Shown in pieces: positions 1 to 10,113 of a DNA stretch of 64,000 nucleotides. Positions within the stretch are counted from its first letter, which is position 1, and each line of letters begins with the position of its first letter. This DNA is from Martinezella calliandrae (GTDB lineage: Bacteria > Pseudomonadota > Alphaproteobacteria > Rhizobiales > Rhizobiaceae), in assembly GCF_030272695.1 (NCBI RefSeq), contig NZ_JARFYN010000011.1:62001-126000 (forward strand). Reading direction: 5' to 3'. The position numbers and the translations under genes are program-made. The notes beneath the pieces were generated by a model. It did no database searches and was not told the origin of the DNA. It saw only the letters and a list, made by a program, of their open reading frames with translations.

Positions 1-80
1 AGGAGCGGCGTTGCGCCGCCGGCTTCGATGTCGCTGACAGTGCCGTTGACGTTCAGGCTGAATGAGGCGGCCTCTTTCAA
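1..80 (-). CDS. 2Fe-2S subunit of a molybdenum hydroxylase, probably nicotinate dehydrogenase (partial)
   Basis: The minus strand runs off the left edge with about 26 codons readable: residues reading FSLNVNGTVSDIEAGGATPL follow a short N-terminus. This resembles the beginning of the small ferredoxin-like subunits of xanthine-dehydrogenase-family hydroxylases, where a short beta hairpin is followed by a 'TPLLWVLR' stretch. No ATG or GTG is available; TTG at 80 is the only plausible start, and its TTGA overlaps the stop of the preceding 49-residue reading frame, which suggests translational coupling. Divergence from the nicC operon supports a nicotinate 6-hydroxylase small subunit (NicA), which would make the 6-hydroxynicotinate used by NicC. 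The cysteine ligands lie outside the window, so the call is an inference from a few residues and context. Confidence 0.5.
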   Translation of the reverse strand, partial: MKEAASFSLNVNGTVSDIEAGGATPL

Positions 81-226
81 AACCCCGGCTCCACTGCGCG
101 GTCAACGGCCAAAGTGAGGCCACCGATACTCAAATACGCCATTATGCTGAAGGCTTCTTCCTGATGCCTGCAATTCATAATGACGCGATTGCAGATCACG
201 TCACGCATTTGCTGTTCCTTGCTCAT
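77..226 (-). CDS. Small 49-residue ORF between the nic operator and the 2Fe-2S subunit
   Basis: An ATG at 226-224 opens a 49-codon frame beginning MSKEQQMRDVICNRVIMNCR and ending in TGA at 79-77, which overlaps the TTG start of the downstream gene by the four bases TTGA. I recognise no family. It contains two cysteines and no clear membrane segment. No ribosome binding site precedes the ATG; the inverted repeat at 228-249 abuts it directly. It could be a leader peptide, a small coupled gene, or the remains of an older upstream part of the dehydrogenase gene. The stop-start overlap is the only argument that it is translated. Confidence 0.3.
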   Translation of the reverse strand: MSKEQQMRDVICNRVIMNCRHQEEAFSIMAYLSIGGLTLAVDRAVEPGF

Positions 227-227
227 T

Positions 228-249
228 TATAAAGCGTATGCACTTTATA
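228..249. promoter_or_regulatory. Inverted repeat, candidate operator in the divergent nic promoter region
   Basis: TATAAAG and CTTTATA form perfect 7-bp arms around the 8-bp spacer CGTATGCA. The repeat lies between two divergent catabolic transcripts and overlaps the start region of the leftward gene. The octamer GCGTATGC (234-241) inside it recurs at 265-272 and 363-370. A MarR-type dimer such as the regulator at 6547-7020 is the natural candidate ligand; that link is inference. Confidence 0.5.
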
Positions 250-262
250 TGACCGTTTCTCC

Positions 263-274
263 ATGCGTATGCAT
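263..274. promoter_or_regulatory. Second GCGTATGC box with ATGC/GCAT arms
   Basis: ATGCGTATGCAT contains the same octamer as the boxes at 234 and 363, here with 4-bp inverted arms. It sits 31 bp from the first box (octamer start to octamer start) in the shared nic intergenic region and probably belongs to the same operator set. Confidence 0.4.
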
Positions 275-361
275 GTGCCGGCAACAGCGACGATAATCAT
301 ATTTCGCGGAAAAGCCAGAAGGAATTTTTGCAAAAGTGCAGTTGCTGTACTTGCTATTTAC

Positions 362-373
362 AGCGTATGCGCT
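362..373. promoter_or_regulatory. Third GCGTATGC box with AGCG/CGCT arms, upstream of nicC
   Basis: AGCGTATGCGCT repeats the octamer with 4-bp inverted arms, 63 bp before the nicC start codon. Its position suits repression of the rightward promoter, while the box at 228-249 suits the leftward one. Confidence 0.4.
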
Positions 374-417
374 ACAAATTTGTCATGCTTCCAATTCCAG
401 TTTACGCGTCCAGGTGA

Positions 418-2369
<1,952 letters not shown>

Positions 2370-2440
2370 TTGTGGTGGCGGAGCGTTTTGCTTCGCCGCA
2401 TGCCTGTTTTTCGCCTTCCATGCAGCAGAGGATTTCATCC

Positions 2441-3193
2441 GTGCAGAAATATTACCGTATCGGCCAGATCGTTCCGAGTTCCAACACCACGATGGAAACC
2501 GAAATTCCGGCCATGCTGACCGCTCGCCAGTCCATCCGGCCCGAGCGCTTCACGTTCCATTCAAGCCGCATGCGGATGAAGAAGGTCGTCAAGGAAGAGC
2601 TGGCGGCGATGGATGCGGAATCGGACCGCTGCGCCGTCGAGCTTTCGGATGCCCGCGTCGATGTGCTGGGTTATGCCTGCCTTGTTGCCCTCATGGCCAT
2701 GGGTCTCGGCTACCACCGCCAGTCGGAAAAGCGCCTGACGGGGCGCACGCAGGAAAACGGCGCGAACATTCCAGTCGTTACCAGCGCTGGTGCTCTGATC
2801 GAGGGCCTAAAGGTAATGAATGCACAGAAGATTGCCGTCGTTGCGCCCTATATGAAGCCGCTTACGGAGCTCGTAGTCAATTATATCCGCGAAGAGGGCT
2901 TCGAGGTCATGGACTGGCGCGCGCTGGAAATCCCGGACAATCTCGATGTCGCCCAGCACGACCCGGAAAATCTTCCAGCCATCGTCCAGACGCTAGATCT
3001 AACGGATGTCGATGTGATCGTCCTTTCGGCCTGCGTCCAGATGCCTTCGCTGCCTGTTATCGCGAAGGTCGAAGCCATGACCGGCAAGCCGGTGCTGACC
3101 GCTGCTGTCGCCACGACCTATTGCATGCTGAAATCGCTCGGGCTGGAAGCCGTTGTGCCGGGCGCCGGCGCGCTTCTGTCCGGCGCCCACTAA
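2441..3193 (+). CDS. nicE: Maleate cis-trans isomerase, NicE
   Basis: Converts maleate to fumarate, the last step of the pathway. The Asp/Glu racemase-like fold shows the start QKYYRIGQIVPSSNTTMETE and two cysteines in equivalent places of the two half-domains: cysteine 80 in YACLVALM and cysteine 198 in LSACVQMPS, which are the expected catalytic pair. I prefer the GTG at 2441 because it is preceded by AGAGGA and gives 250 residues beginning just before the conserved YRIGQIVPSSNTTME block; in-frame ATGs at 2372 and 2420 would add 23 or 7 unconserved residues. It lies 71 bp after nicD and 11 bp before nicF. Confidence 0.9.
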   Translation: MQKYYRIGQIVPSSNTTMETEIPAMLTARQSIRPERFTFHSSRMRMKKVVKEELAAMDAESDRCAVELSDARVDVLGYACLVALMAMGLGYHRQSEKRLTGRTQENGANIPVVTSAGALIEGLKVMNAQKIAVVAPYMKPLTELVVNYIREEGFEVMDWRALEIPDNLDVAQHDPENLPAIVQTLDLTDVDVIVLSACVQMPSLPVIAKVEAMTGKPVLTAAVATTYCMLKSLGLEAVVPGAGALLSGAH

Positions 3194-3204
3194 GGGAGAC
3201 GACA

Positions 3205-3846
3205 ATGCAAACTGCCGAAGCCAATTATCAGGGTGTCTGGGGCAACCGCATCGGCTTCGGCCAGCGGCCAGCGCTCGTCGTTATCGATTTTCTCAAGGCA
3301 TACACGATCGAAGGAGCGCCGCTCTATGCACCCGGCGTCGTCGAAGCGGTGGCACAAACACCGGCGCTGATCGCCTCCGCCCGGGCTTCAGGCATCCCCG
3401 TGATCCACACACGCATTCTCTATCTTGCGGAAAACTGCGCCGATGGCGGTATGTGGGTCAAGAAGTCGCCAGTCATGAAGGCCATGGTCGAAGGCAATGT
3501 GCTGGCCGAATTCTGCGAGGGCGTGGAGCCGACGGCCGGCGAGCTTGTCATCGTCAAGCAATATGCCAGCGCCTTTTTCGGCACCAGCCTTGCTTCCCAC
3601 CTGCATGCGCAGGGCATTGATACCGTCATCATGGCGGGATGCTCGACGAGCGGCTGCATCCGCGCCAGCGCGGTCGATGCCGTGCAGCACGGGTTTCGGG
3701 CCATTGTCGTGCGTGATTGCGTCGGCGACCGCCATCCGGACCCGCACAATGCCAACCTCTTCGATATCGATAGCAAGTATGGCGACGTCGTTTCACGGGA
3801 GGAGGCGATCACCGAAATCGCCAAGGTCAAGCCCAACTGTCCGTAA
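3205..3846 (+). CDS. nicF: Maleamate amidohydrolase, NicF (isochorismatase-like)
   Basis: A 213-residue cysteine hydrolase that should release ammonia from maleamate to give maleate. The isochorismatase-family triad is visible: aspartate 28 in VVIDFLKAY, lysine 118 in VIVKQYASAF, and cysteine 151 in CSTSGCIRAS. The ATG at 3205 follows AAGGGAGAC. The reading frame stays open far upstream (to 2320), but that part overlaps nicD and nicE in another frame and is not conserved coding sequence. Position between nicE and nicX completes the order nicC-D-E-F-X. Confidence 0.92.
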   Translation: MQTAEANYQGVWGNRIGFGQRPALVVIDFLKAYTIEGAPLYAPGVVEAVAQTPALIASARASGIPVIHTRILYLAENCADGGMWVKKSPVMKAMVEGNVLAEFCEGVEPTAGELVIVKQYASAFFGTSLASHLHAQGIDTVIMAGCSTSGCIRASAVDAVQHGFRAIVVRDCVGDRHPDPHNANLFDIDSKYGDVVSREEAITEIAKVKPNCP

Positions 3847-3888
3847 CCGCAAGAGCACCTGAGCCTTCAACCAACAAGGGGAACGAGC

Positions 3889-4920
3889 ATGGATCAATTC
3901 AGCTTCACGGAAATCTGCCTGCATCAGCTGAAGATGTCGGGCGTCCACGAGGGCGAAAAACTTATCGTCCTGACACAGGGTAACGAGCGTCTGGACTATG
4001 CGGATGCCTTCATGGCCGCGGGCATGCGTCTCGGCGCCAAGATGTATCACATGCGTTTGCCGCCAGTGCCGCCGGCAGGTGCATGGGCGGTCGGCCAAAC
4101 GGGCCTTGCCTCCATGCCGGAAGCGGTTGAGGCCCTCAAGGCCGCCGACATGCTGATCGACTGTATCTTCTTGCTCTTCAGCCCGGAGCAGATGGCGATC
4201 CAGGCAGCCGGTACGCGTATCCTGACCGCAGTTGAACCGCCGGAAGTTCTCGCTCGCATGCTGCCGACCAAGGAGCTGCGCGAACGCGTCGAGTTCGCCG
4301 GCGACCTGCTCTCCAAGGCGAAGGTCATGCGGATCACATCGCCACACGGCACTGACGTTACCTATAAGCTCAACACCTATCCTGCCATCACCGAATATGC
4401 ATGCACCGACGAGCCCGGTCGCTGGGACCACTGGCCGTCCGGCTTCGTCTTCACCGGCGGTGACGATGATGGCGTCGACGGCACGATCGTCGTTGCACCG
4501 GGCGATATCCTGCTGCCGCAGAACATCTACGTTCGCGACCCGATCACCTACACGATCGAAAAGGGCTGGATCACCGACATCAGAGGCGGGCTCGATGCCG
4601 ACCTGGTCAAATCGTATATGGAAGGCTTCAACGATCCGCGCGGCATGGGCATGAGCCATGTTGGCTGGGGTCTGAACCAGAACGCCAAGTGGCATCGCAT
4701 GGTGCCAGGAGAATTCCCGGGCGGCATGGGCATGGAAGCTCGCTCCTTCTACGGCAACGTCATGTTCTCCACCGGTCCGAACAACGAGCTCGGCGGCCCG
4801 AACGACACTGCCTGCCATCTGGATATTCCGATGCGCGGTTGTTCACTGTTCCTGGATGACGAGCCGATGGTGTTCAATGGCAAAATCGCCGTGAAGGAAA
4901 TGCAGGCAAAGTTCGACTGA
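3889..4920 (+). CDS. nicX: 2,5-dihydroxypyridine 5,6-dioxygenase, NicX
   Basis: An iron(II) extradiol-type dioxygenase of 343 residues that opens 2,5-dihydroxypyridine to N-formylmaleamate. Candidate iron ligands are histidine 257 (MSHVGWG), histidine 310 and aspartate 312 (CHLDIPM), spaced as in the NicX family. The start follows AAGGGGAACGAGC. It closes the enzymatic part of the operon, 42 bp after nicF. A perfect palindrome (4960-4983) and a 152-bp gap separate it from the transporter, so the transporter may have its own promoter or reduced read-through. Confidence 0.92.
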   Translation: MDQFSFTEICLHQLKMSGVHEGEKLIVLTQGNERLDYADAFMAAGMRLGAKMYHMRLPPVPPAGAWAVGQTGLASMPEAVEALKAADMLIDCIFLLFSPEQMAIQAAGTRILTAVEPPEVLARMLPTKELRERVEFAGDLLSKAKVMRITSPHGTDVTYKLNTYPAITEYACTDEPGRWDHWPSGFVFTGGDDDGVDGTIVVAPGDILLPQNIYVRDPITYTIEKGWITDIRGGLDADLVKSYMEGFNDPRGMGMSHVGWGLNQNAKWHRMVPGEFPGGMGMEARSFYGNVMFSTGPNNELGGPNDTACHLDIPMRGCSLFLDDEPMVFNGKIAVKEMQAKFD

Positions 4921-4959
4921 TAGAAGCGTCGGGTTTCCGGCAAATTCGGTCAATCCCAA

Positions 4960-4983
4960 CGTTCCGGTCGCGCGACCGGAACG
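4960..4983. repeat. 24-bp perfect palindrome after nicX
   Basis: The arms CGTTCCGGTCGC and GCGACCGGAACG are exact reverse complements with no spacer. The RNA would form a very stable hairpin, but no T-run follows on either strand, so it is more likely an mRNA-stabilising or attenuating hairpin between nicX and the transporter, or a protein-binding site, than an intrinsic terminator. Confidence 0.6.
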
Positions 4984-5072
4984 GATGAGTTCGTGCGTCA
5001 ATTCACTGGCGCCAAGGTGGCGAAGATCACCGCTTCGACTGTAATTCCAAATAAAAAGGAACGAGGGGTAAC

Positions 5073-6385
5073 ATGCAAACTCCAATCACCGTGGAACAGG
5101 GTCTCAGGGCGGCCGGCGTCGGCAGCTTCCAGAAGCGTCTGTTCATCATTTTCGGGCTTGTCTGGGCCGCTGATGCCATGCAGGTGTTGGCAATCGGCTT
5201 CACCGCACCTTCAATCGCCGCAAGCTTCGGCATCACCGTTCCACAGGCGCTCCAGACCGGTACGTTTTTCTTTCTCGGCATGCTCGTCGGCGCGTTCACT
5301 TTTGGTCGCCTTGCCGACCGGATCGGCCGTCGGCCGGTGTTGTTCATCGCAATCATTCTCGATGCGATCTGTGGTGTGGCATCGGCCTTTGCTCCTGATC
5401 TGCACTGGTTGCTCGTCGCGCGCTTCCTGACAGGTCTCGGTGTGGGTGGAACGCTTCCGGTTGACTATGCCATGATGGCCGAGTTTCTTCCGTCAGACCG
5501 ACGCGGTCGCTGGCTCGCGCTGCTCGAAGGCTTCTGGGCTGTGGGAACTGTGGCACTGGCGCTTCTCGCACTGGTCGCCGGCTCGCAGGGCGGAGAGCCC
5601 TGGCGCACGATCTTCTTTGTGACTGGTCTGCCGGCGCTTGTCGGTGTTGTCCTGCGCTTTTATGTGCCGGAGTCACCACTCTATCTCAACCAACAGGGAA
5701 AATCGGGAGAGGCACGCAAGGTTCTTCAGCGTGTCGCCGCCACCAACGGGAACGTCGTCGAGATCGCACCGCTGACGCCGCAGGCGCCACAGCGCAAGTC
5801 AATTGCCGCGCTGCTGTCGCCGGAGCTTCGGCGTCGGACCACATTCTTGATGCTGGCGTGGATGCTGATCTCGGTTTCCTACTATGGCGTGTTTGTCTAC
5901 CTGCCGGTGCGGCTGGCAGGAGAAGGCTTCGGCTTCATGCGCGGTCAGTTGTTCCTCCTCGTGCTGGCGATCGCCCAGCTTCCGGGTTATGCGCTGGCGG
6001 CCTACGGCGTCGAGAAATGGGGCCGCAAGCCGACCCTGATCGGTTTCCTGATCCTGAGCGCCATCGGCACATTGGGCTATGGGCTGGGCCAGTCGGTCGA
6101 GATCGTCATCTCCGCAACGCTGCTGCTCAGCTTTGCGCTGCTCGGCACCTGGGGCGCGATCTACGCCTTCACGCCGGAAATCTATCCGCCCACGCTTCGC
6201 GCTAGCGGTATGGGCTTGTCCGGGTCCGTCGCGCGTTTCGGGGGCTTCTGGCGCCGTCGATTGTCGCGCCGGTCATGACCTCGAATTTTGGTCTGGCGCT
6301 CGGTGTCATCTCCGGTCTTCTTTTGCTTGCGGCAGTCAGCGTAGCCTTCATCAATGCTGAATCCAGAAACATGGCTCTCGAATAG
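5073..6385 (+). pseudogene. nicT: MFS transporter, nicotinate-uptake NicT-like, broken by a one-base frameshift near the 3' end
   Basis: A 12-helix major facilitator of the aromatic-acid type, with the loop-2 signature GRLADRIGRRPVLF and a second copy YGVEKWGRKPTLIG after helix 7. It starts at ATG 5073 after GAGGGGT. The frame reads normally to about residue 391 (SGSVARFGG), then hits stop at 6276-6278 with the unlikely tail FWRRRLSRRS. Moving one frame at the G-run 6240-6244 gives a hydrophobic last helix (LLAPSIVAPVMTSNFGLALG...VAFINAESRNMALE) ending at 6385, so about 437 residues were intended. Either a base was lost from the homopolymer, removing helix 12, or this is a sequencing error. 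Context in the operon suggests nicotinate or 6-hydroxynicotinate import. Confidence 0.82.
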
Positions 6386-6546
6386 AGTAGCAGCCCCCCG
6401 TGGTCGGCCCTATGCCGTTCACGGGAATTCTCTCAGGAAGCGATTGCTCGTCCGCCTCTCCTCCATGTCACAGTGCGGTTCGGCCCGCTTGCGATTTGTT
6501 GGATTTTGGAGGATTAGAAGCGTCAATAGGAGCGGACGACGCGAGC

Positions 6547-7020
6547 ATGGCAGAATATTGCGACATCGGAGAAGCGGACCCGCGGGCGGGCTATCAGGTG
6601 ACCGAGCAGGTTGGACATCTGTTGCGCAAGGCCTATCAGCGACATCTTGCGATTTTCCAGGAAAATGCTAGCGATCCCGACCTGACCTCCGTGCAGTTTG
6701 TCACCCTTTGTACGCTCCACGACCGTGGCCCGAGTTCGCAGGCCGAGCTGGTGAAGGCAACCTCGGTCGATCAGGCAACTATTCGCGGCATCGTGGAGCG
6801 CCTCAAGGCGCGTGGTCTCATCAATCTCTCCAAGGATGCTGCCGATGGCCGCAAGGTTATCATCTCGCTGCTGGCGAAGGGTGAAGCGGTCCTGCGCTCT
6901 ATGTATCCGAACGCGCATATCATCAGCGAAAAGACGATGGGACGGCTTAACCCTGCCGAACGGGTCGCGCTACTGTTCCTGTTGAAAAAGATCACGGAAG
7001 ATGAACCGGGCGAAGACTGA
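6547..7020 (+). CDS. nicR: MarR-family regulator, NicR-like
   Basis: A 157-residue winged-helix protein. The DNA-binding core reads SSQAELVKATSVDQATIRGIVERLKARGLI, followed by the wing with DAADGRKVIISL, as in MarR repressors of aromatic-acid catabolism. I start it at ATG 6547; the frame is open to 6400, but that part is arginine- and cysteine-rich and precedes the family start. In characterised nicotinate clusters a MarR protein of this type (NicR) represses nicC and nicX and responds to 6-hydroxynicotinate or 2,5-dihydroxypyridine. The three octamer boxes at 228-373 are its likely targets here, which is inference. Confidence 0.85.
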   Translation: MAEYCDIGEADPRAGYQVTEQVGHLLRKAYQRHLAIFQENASDPDLTSVQFVTLCTLHDRGPSSQAELVKATSVDQATIRGIVERLKARGLINLSKDAADGRKVIISLLAKGEAVLRSMYPNAHIISEKTMGRLNPAERVALLFLLKKITEDEPGED

Positions 7021-7152
7021 GATGCGGCCATGTCGTATCACCAACGCGGATGATAACCAATGGCTCATCTGGATGAGACTTTTGACCAGTTGGAAGCTGA
7101 GCATCGGGCTCAACTGGCAAAAGCCAAGTAGGGTGGCTCATCCTCACTTTGT

Positions 7153-7414
7153 GTGATTCATCTGCTGGTAGGAACAGTGTCACTATGGGCGGGCATGCGA
7201 ACGAGATCAAATTGGTCGCCCGTTCCGAGTATTAAAGGGCAGAGCGTCGTATCCAACGGTGATGGCGATTGGGTTGTGTCTGCTTGCGGGCGATCTTCTG
7301 GGAAATGCCCAGATTGCCAGCACCAGAGCAGAAGTCGGCACGGCTGGTCGTATCGCAGCCTTCAGGACCTGCCGGTCCAAGGCAAGGTAGTGACGATAAG
7401 GTTTCAGTTGGAAA
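7153..7414 (+). pseudogene. ISL3-family transposase, N-terminal fragment
   Basis: The reading frame contains [20 protein letters not shown] then [19 protein letters not shown], the zinc-ribbon and following strand of ISL3 transposases. Only this N-terminal piece is present; homology stops at about 7414, where the argG fragment begins. The residues before the zinc ribbon look poorly conserved. No inverted repeats could be assigned. Confidence 0.7.
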
Positions 7415-8084
7415 GATCCTGGAGGACCCGTCGGAGATCGCACCTGCCTATGTCTATCGGCGAACAGTCGACCCTCTGAATGCGCCGAGTGAGCCGGAGA
7501 CCGTTGTTATCGGTTTTGAGAAAGGCGATGCAATTTCCGTGAATGGCATCGCCCTAACGCCTGCTGCACTTCTGACAGAACTCAACAGGCTGGGCGGCAA
7601 TCATGGGATTGGGAGGGTTGATCTGGTTGAGAACCGGTTCGTCGGGATGAAATCCCGTGGTGTCTATGAGACGCCCGGCGGCACGATCTTGCTTGCTGCT
7701 CATCGCGGGATTGAATCGATCACGCTCGATCGCGCTGCGGCTCATCTAAAGGACGAGCTCATACCGCGTTACGCCGCGCTGATCTATAGCGGCTTCTGGT
7801 TTTCCCCGGAGCGGGAGATGCTGCAGGCCTTGATCGATCAGAGTCAAACCTTTGTCAGCGGCGAGGTCACACTCAGGCTCTACAAGGGCTCAGCAAACGT
7901 GGTAGCCCGCACTTCGTCTAGCTCGCTCTATTCGATGGATCAAGTCACCTTCGAAGAGGGCTCTGGTGCATACGACCATCATGATGCCGAAGGCTTCATC
8001 AAGCTCAACGGGCTGCGTCTGAAAAGCTGGGCTGCCCGCAACGGTAAAGCGCGGCCGGGCCTCCGCGGATCAGAGCTTATGTAG
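7410..8084 (+). pseudogene. argG: Argininosuccinate synthase, C-terminal fragment
   Basis: About 220 residues match the C-terminal half of argininosuccinate synthase: [60 protein letters not shown] and the end around [19 protein letters not shown]. The N-terminal ATP-pyrophosphatase domain with the P-loop is absent; the frame instead runs back into the ISL3 fragment. Without the ATP-binding half it cannot make argininosuccinate. The sharp join to an IS fragment suggests transposition or recombination removed the rest. Confidence 0.88.
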
Positions 8085-8111
8085 GGTTTCTGTTCTGTGC
8101 CACTCAGACCC

Positions 8112-8715
8112 CTAAGTCACGCCGAGGACACGCTTTCCATAATCTCTGAGTTCGCCCTTGGGACCGACATACCGGTAGAGGGTAACGCGCTCGATGCCGA
8201 GATCCTTGCACAGATCAGAAACGGAAGTGTCGCGTTGCGCCATGGCGGCCTGTGCGAGACGCACTTGCGCTTTGGTGAGGGCGAACTTTCGGCCGCCTTT
8301 CCTGCCTCGTGCTCGTGCGGCGGCGAGCCCCGCCATGGTGCGCTCGCGGATCAGGTCGCGCTCGAACTCGGCCAGGGTCGCGAAGATGCCGAACACCATG
8401 CGGACGCTGTCGTGGTGTCGATCTGAGCACCCTTTCCGGTCAGCACACGCAGGCCGATATTCAGATCCGATAGATCTTTCACAGTGTTGACCAGATGGGG
8501 CGAGCGACCGTCCGAGACGATAGCTTCCAGACCACCGGCACATCGCCGTCCCGTAGGGATTTTAGGCAGGCAGCTAGCCCGGGTCGATCATCACGACTGC
8601 CGGAAGCGCGATCCTCATAGATGTTGTTCTGCTCGACGCCGGCAGTGTGCAGGGCGTCGTGCTGCAGGTCGAGGGATTGAGAACCATCGGCTTTGGAGAT
8701 GCGGGCATATCCCAT
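8112..8715 (-). pseudogene. Serine recombinase (resolvase/invertase), three frame disruptions
   Basis: The N-terminus begins at 8715 with MGYARISKADGSQSLDLQHD, containing the catalytic-serine region, and runs to VPVVWKL. The frame is then broken three times: two bases missing where KLDRLGRSLA is expected (near 8535), one C too many before HLVNTVKDLS (near 8517), and a deletion before GRMVFGIFATLAEFERDLIR (near 8410). The C-terminal part, including ERTMAGLAAARARGRKGG and the helix-turn-helix DLCKDLGIERVTLYRYV, is intact to 8112. It resembles Tn3/DNA-invertase-type recombinases of plasmids and would be inactive. Confidence 0.88.
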
Positions 8716-8768
8716 CAGCGATAAACGATCCGTGCACCAACGCCAGTCAAGCGGCAAAGGTGCCTCCC

Positions 8769-8795
8769 GGGCCGTCCTCCGCTCCGCTACGGCCC
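8769..8795. repeat. Inverted repeat upstream of the recombinase remnant
   Basis: GGGCCGT and ACGGCCC flank a 13-base loop rich in CCTCCGCT. It lies in the 255-bp gap between the recombinase remnant and the toxin gene. It may be a leftover recombination (res-like) site, but nothing else in the gap supports that. Confidence 0.25.
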
Positions 8796-8970
8796 TGCGG
8801 GTGACTATCGCTGCGCGTGACGGTGCGCACGAACTATCGGGACGGGGAACATCGTTCCGCGCTACGCGCGGGTTCGATCTCGCCTCCGGCGGATCGAACA
8901 GGGAACTGAGGTGGCAACATTGGATTTCATTGCGATTTGGCTTGTCGGCCTATACTGGTTTTGATATAAA

Positions 8971-9297
8971 ATGTTCATGGCGGACATGAAGCGGCTCGAA
9001 TTTCTCGGGGATTCCCTGGCACAGTTACGTGAGTTTCCCGAAGCGGCGCGGAAAGAAGCCGGCGTTCAGCTCCACAAGGTTCAGCAGGGAATTGAGCCGA
9101 GCGACTGGAAGCCGATGGCAACCGTCGGGCAGGGGGTGCGGGAAATCCGCATCCGTGACGATGCCGGCGCATTTCGGGTGCTTTACATCGCCAAGATAGA
9201 GGATGCCGTCTATGTGCTGCACGCCTTCCAGAAGAAGACGCAGCAGACGGCCAAGCGGGATTTGGACATAGCCACATCCCGCTTGCGGCAAATCTAG
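8971..9297 (+). CDS. RelE/ParE-superfamily toxin, phage Gp49-like (HigB type)
   Basis: A 108-residue basic protein with KRLEFLGDSLAQLREFPEAA, a central VGQGVREIRIRD...FRVLYIAKIEDAVYVLHAFQKK and a lysine-rich end. This is the typical arrangement of Gp49-like HigB toxins, which are ribosome-dependent mRNA endonucleases. ATG codons at 8971, 8977 and 8986 are all possible. A sequence resembling a promoter (TTGTCG at 8942-8947, 17 bases, TATAAA at 8965-8970) abuts the first ATG and favours a later start or a leaderless message. The antitoxin follows 13 bp downstream; toxin-first order is normal for HigBA. Confidence 0.85.
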   Translation: MFMADMKRLEFLGDSLAQLREFPEAARKEAGVQLHKVQQGIEPSDWKPMATVGQGVREIRIRDDAGAFRVLYIAKIEDAVYVLHAFQKKTQQTAKRDLDIATSRLRQI

Positions 9298-9310
9298 CGG
9301 AGACGTGACG

Positions 9311-9592
9311 ATGGAACGGCAGAGCTTTGAAAATGTCTGGGATGCATTGGAAGACACCCCGGCCGAGGCAGCGAACATGACCATGCGCTCCAACCTGCTT
9401 ATCGCGATCGAGCAGCGCGTGCGAGGCTGGAATGTGACCCAGGCCGAGGCGGCGCGCCGTCTCGGAATAACGCAGCCTCGTCTCAACGATCTGTTGAGGG
9501 GCCGGATCACGAATTTCAGCCTCGATACGCTCATCAATCTGGCAAGCCAGGCGGGTTTTTCCGTTCGGCTCGATATTGCTGAGGCTGCTTGA
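9311..9592 (+). CDS. XRE-type antitoxin partner (HigA-like)
   Basis: 93 residues with a helix-turn-helix reading VTQAEAARRLGITQPRLNDLLRGRI and a short C-terminal strand (FSVRLDIAEA). It should bind the operator of the pair and neutralise the upstream toxin. ATG 9311 is preceded by GGAGA; a GTG at 9305 is in frame but lacks correct spacing. The module sits among broken mobile genes, where such pairs often stabilise plasmids or islands. Confidence 0.85.
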   Translation: MERQSFENVWDALEDTPAEAANMTMRSNLLIAIEQRVRGWNVTQAEAARRLGITQPRLNDLLRGRITNFSLDTLINLASQAGFSVRLDIAEAA

Positions 9593-9648
9593 CATAATTT
9601 CGTTTCGCACCCCAACCCCGGCCATGCCACAGGCTCGCTACGCGCGTA

Positions 9649-9672
9649 GGGAGCATGAGGATTTGTGGGGCG
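9649..9672. repeat. 24-bp recurrent element, copy A
   Basis: Identical over 24 bp to 23092-23115. The core is GAGCATGAGGATTTGTGGGG. Diverged copies lie at 11260-11284 and, inverted, 14391-14413. Here it sits 55 bp after the antitoxin gene and 50 bp before a truncated pRiA4b ORF-3 gene. Confidence 0.75.
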
Positions 9673-9723
9673 GGATGAAACGGCGTATGCCTTCGTTCCG
9701 GAGTTTGGGCGGAGCGGTCAGGT

Positions 9724-9930
9724 GTGAAGAGGGCAAAACGGAAGGCGGCAAAGAGCCGCGGGAAGACGCCCGGCTCGGAAGATGAAGTCTTTATCCTGCA
9801 ATTTCGCATCTGGCTAAAGGACGTGAACCCGATGGTGTGGCGTAGGGTTCAGGTAGCCTCGACGATGACGTTGCGCGAATTTCATGGCGTTCTTCAGGTC
9901 GCGATGGGATGGGAAGGAATCCAAGTGTGA
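9724..9930 (+). pseudogene. pRiA4b ORF-3-like protein, N-terminal fragment
   Basis: Sixty-eight codons from GTG 9724 match the first quarter of the full gene at 11322: ILQFRIWLKDVNPMVWRRVQ, then MTLREFHGVLQVAMGW, before a premature stop after GIQV. Homology ends near 9925. This is a second, truncated copy, showing local duplication and loss around the unknown gene at 10114-11250. Confidence 0.85.
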
Positions 9931-10113
9931 GGCAAAAAAAGTTCGATCTCGATCAGCGTTGCCGCCGCGGCAAGCCGTACTGGCCCGGCCGTGAGAGGGG
10001 CCACTTGGACTCGGGCCGTGAATGACCGCTGCCCGAAAGTGTCTGTGCTCCCACTCAACGTTCGGGTGTTGGCTTTTGGGTCCCCAGAGCGTTTAACCGA
10101 TTCGCATGTCACC

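Noticed and set aside
8769..8960. GC-rich inverted repeats as a possible CRISPR or phage attachment site
   Set aside because: Only single inverted repeats are present, with no regular spacing, no repeated unit and no direct repeat matching a tRNA end.
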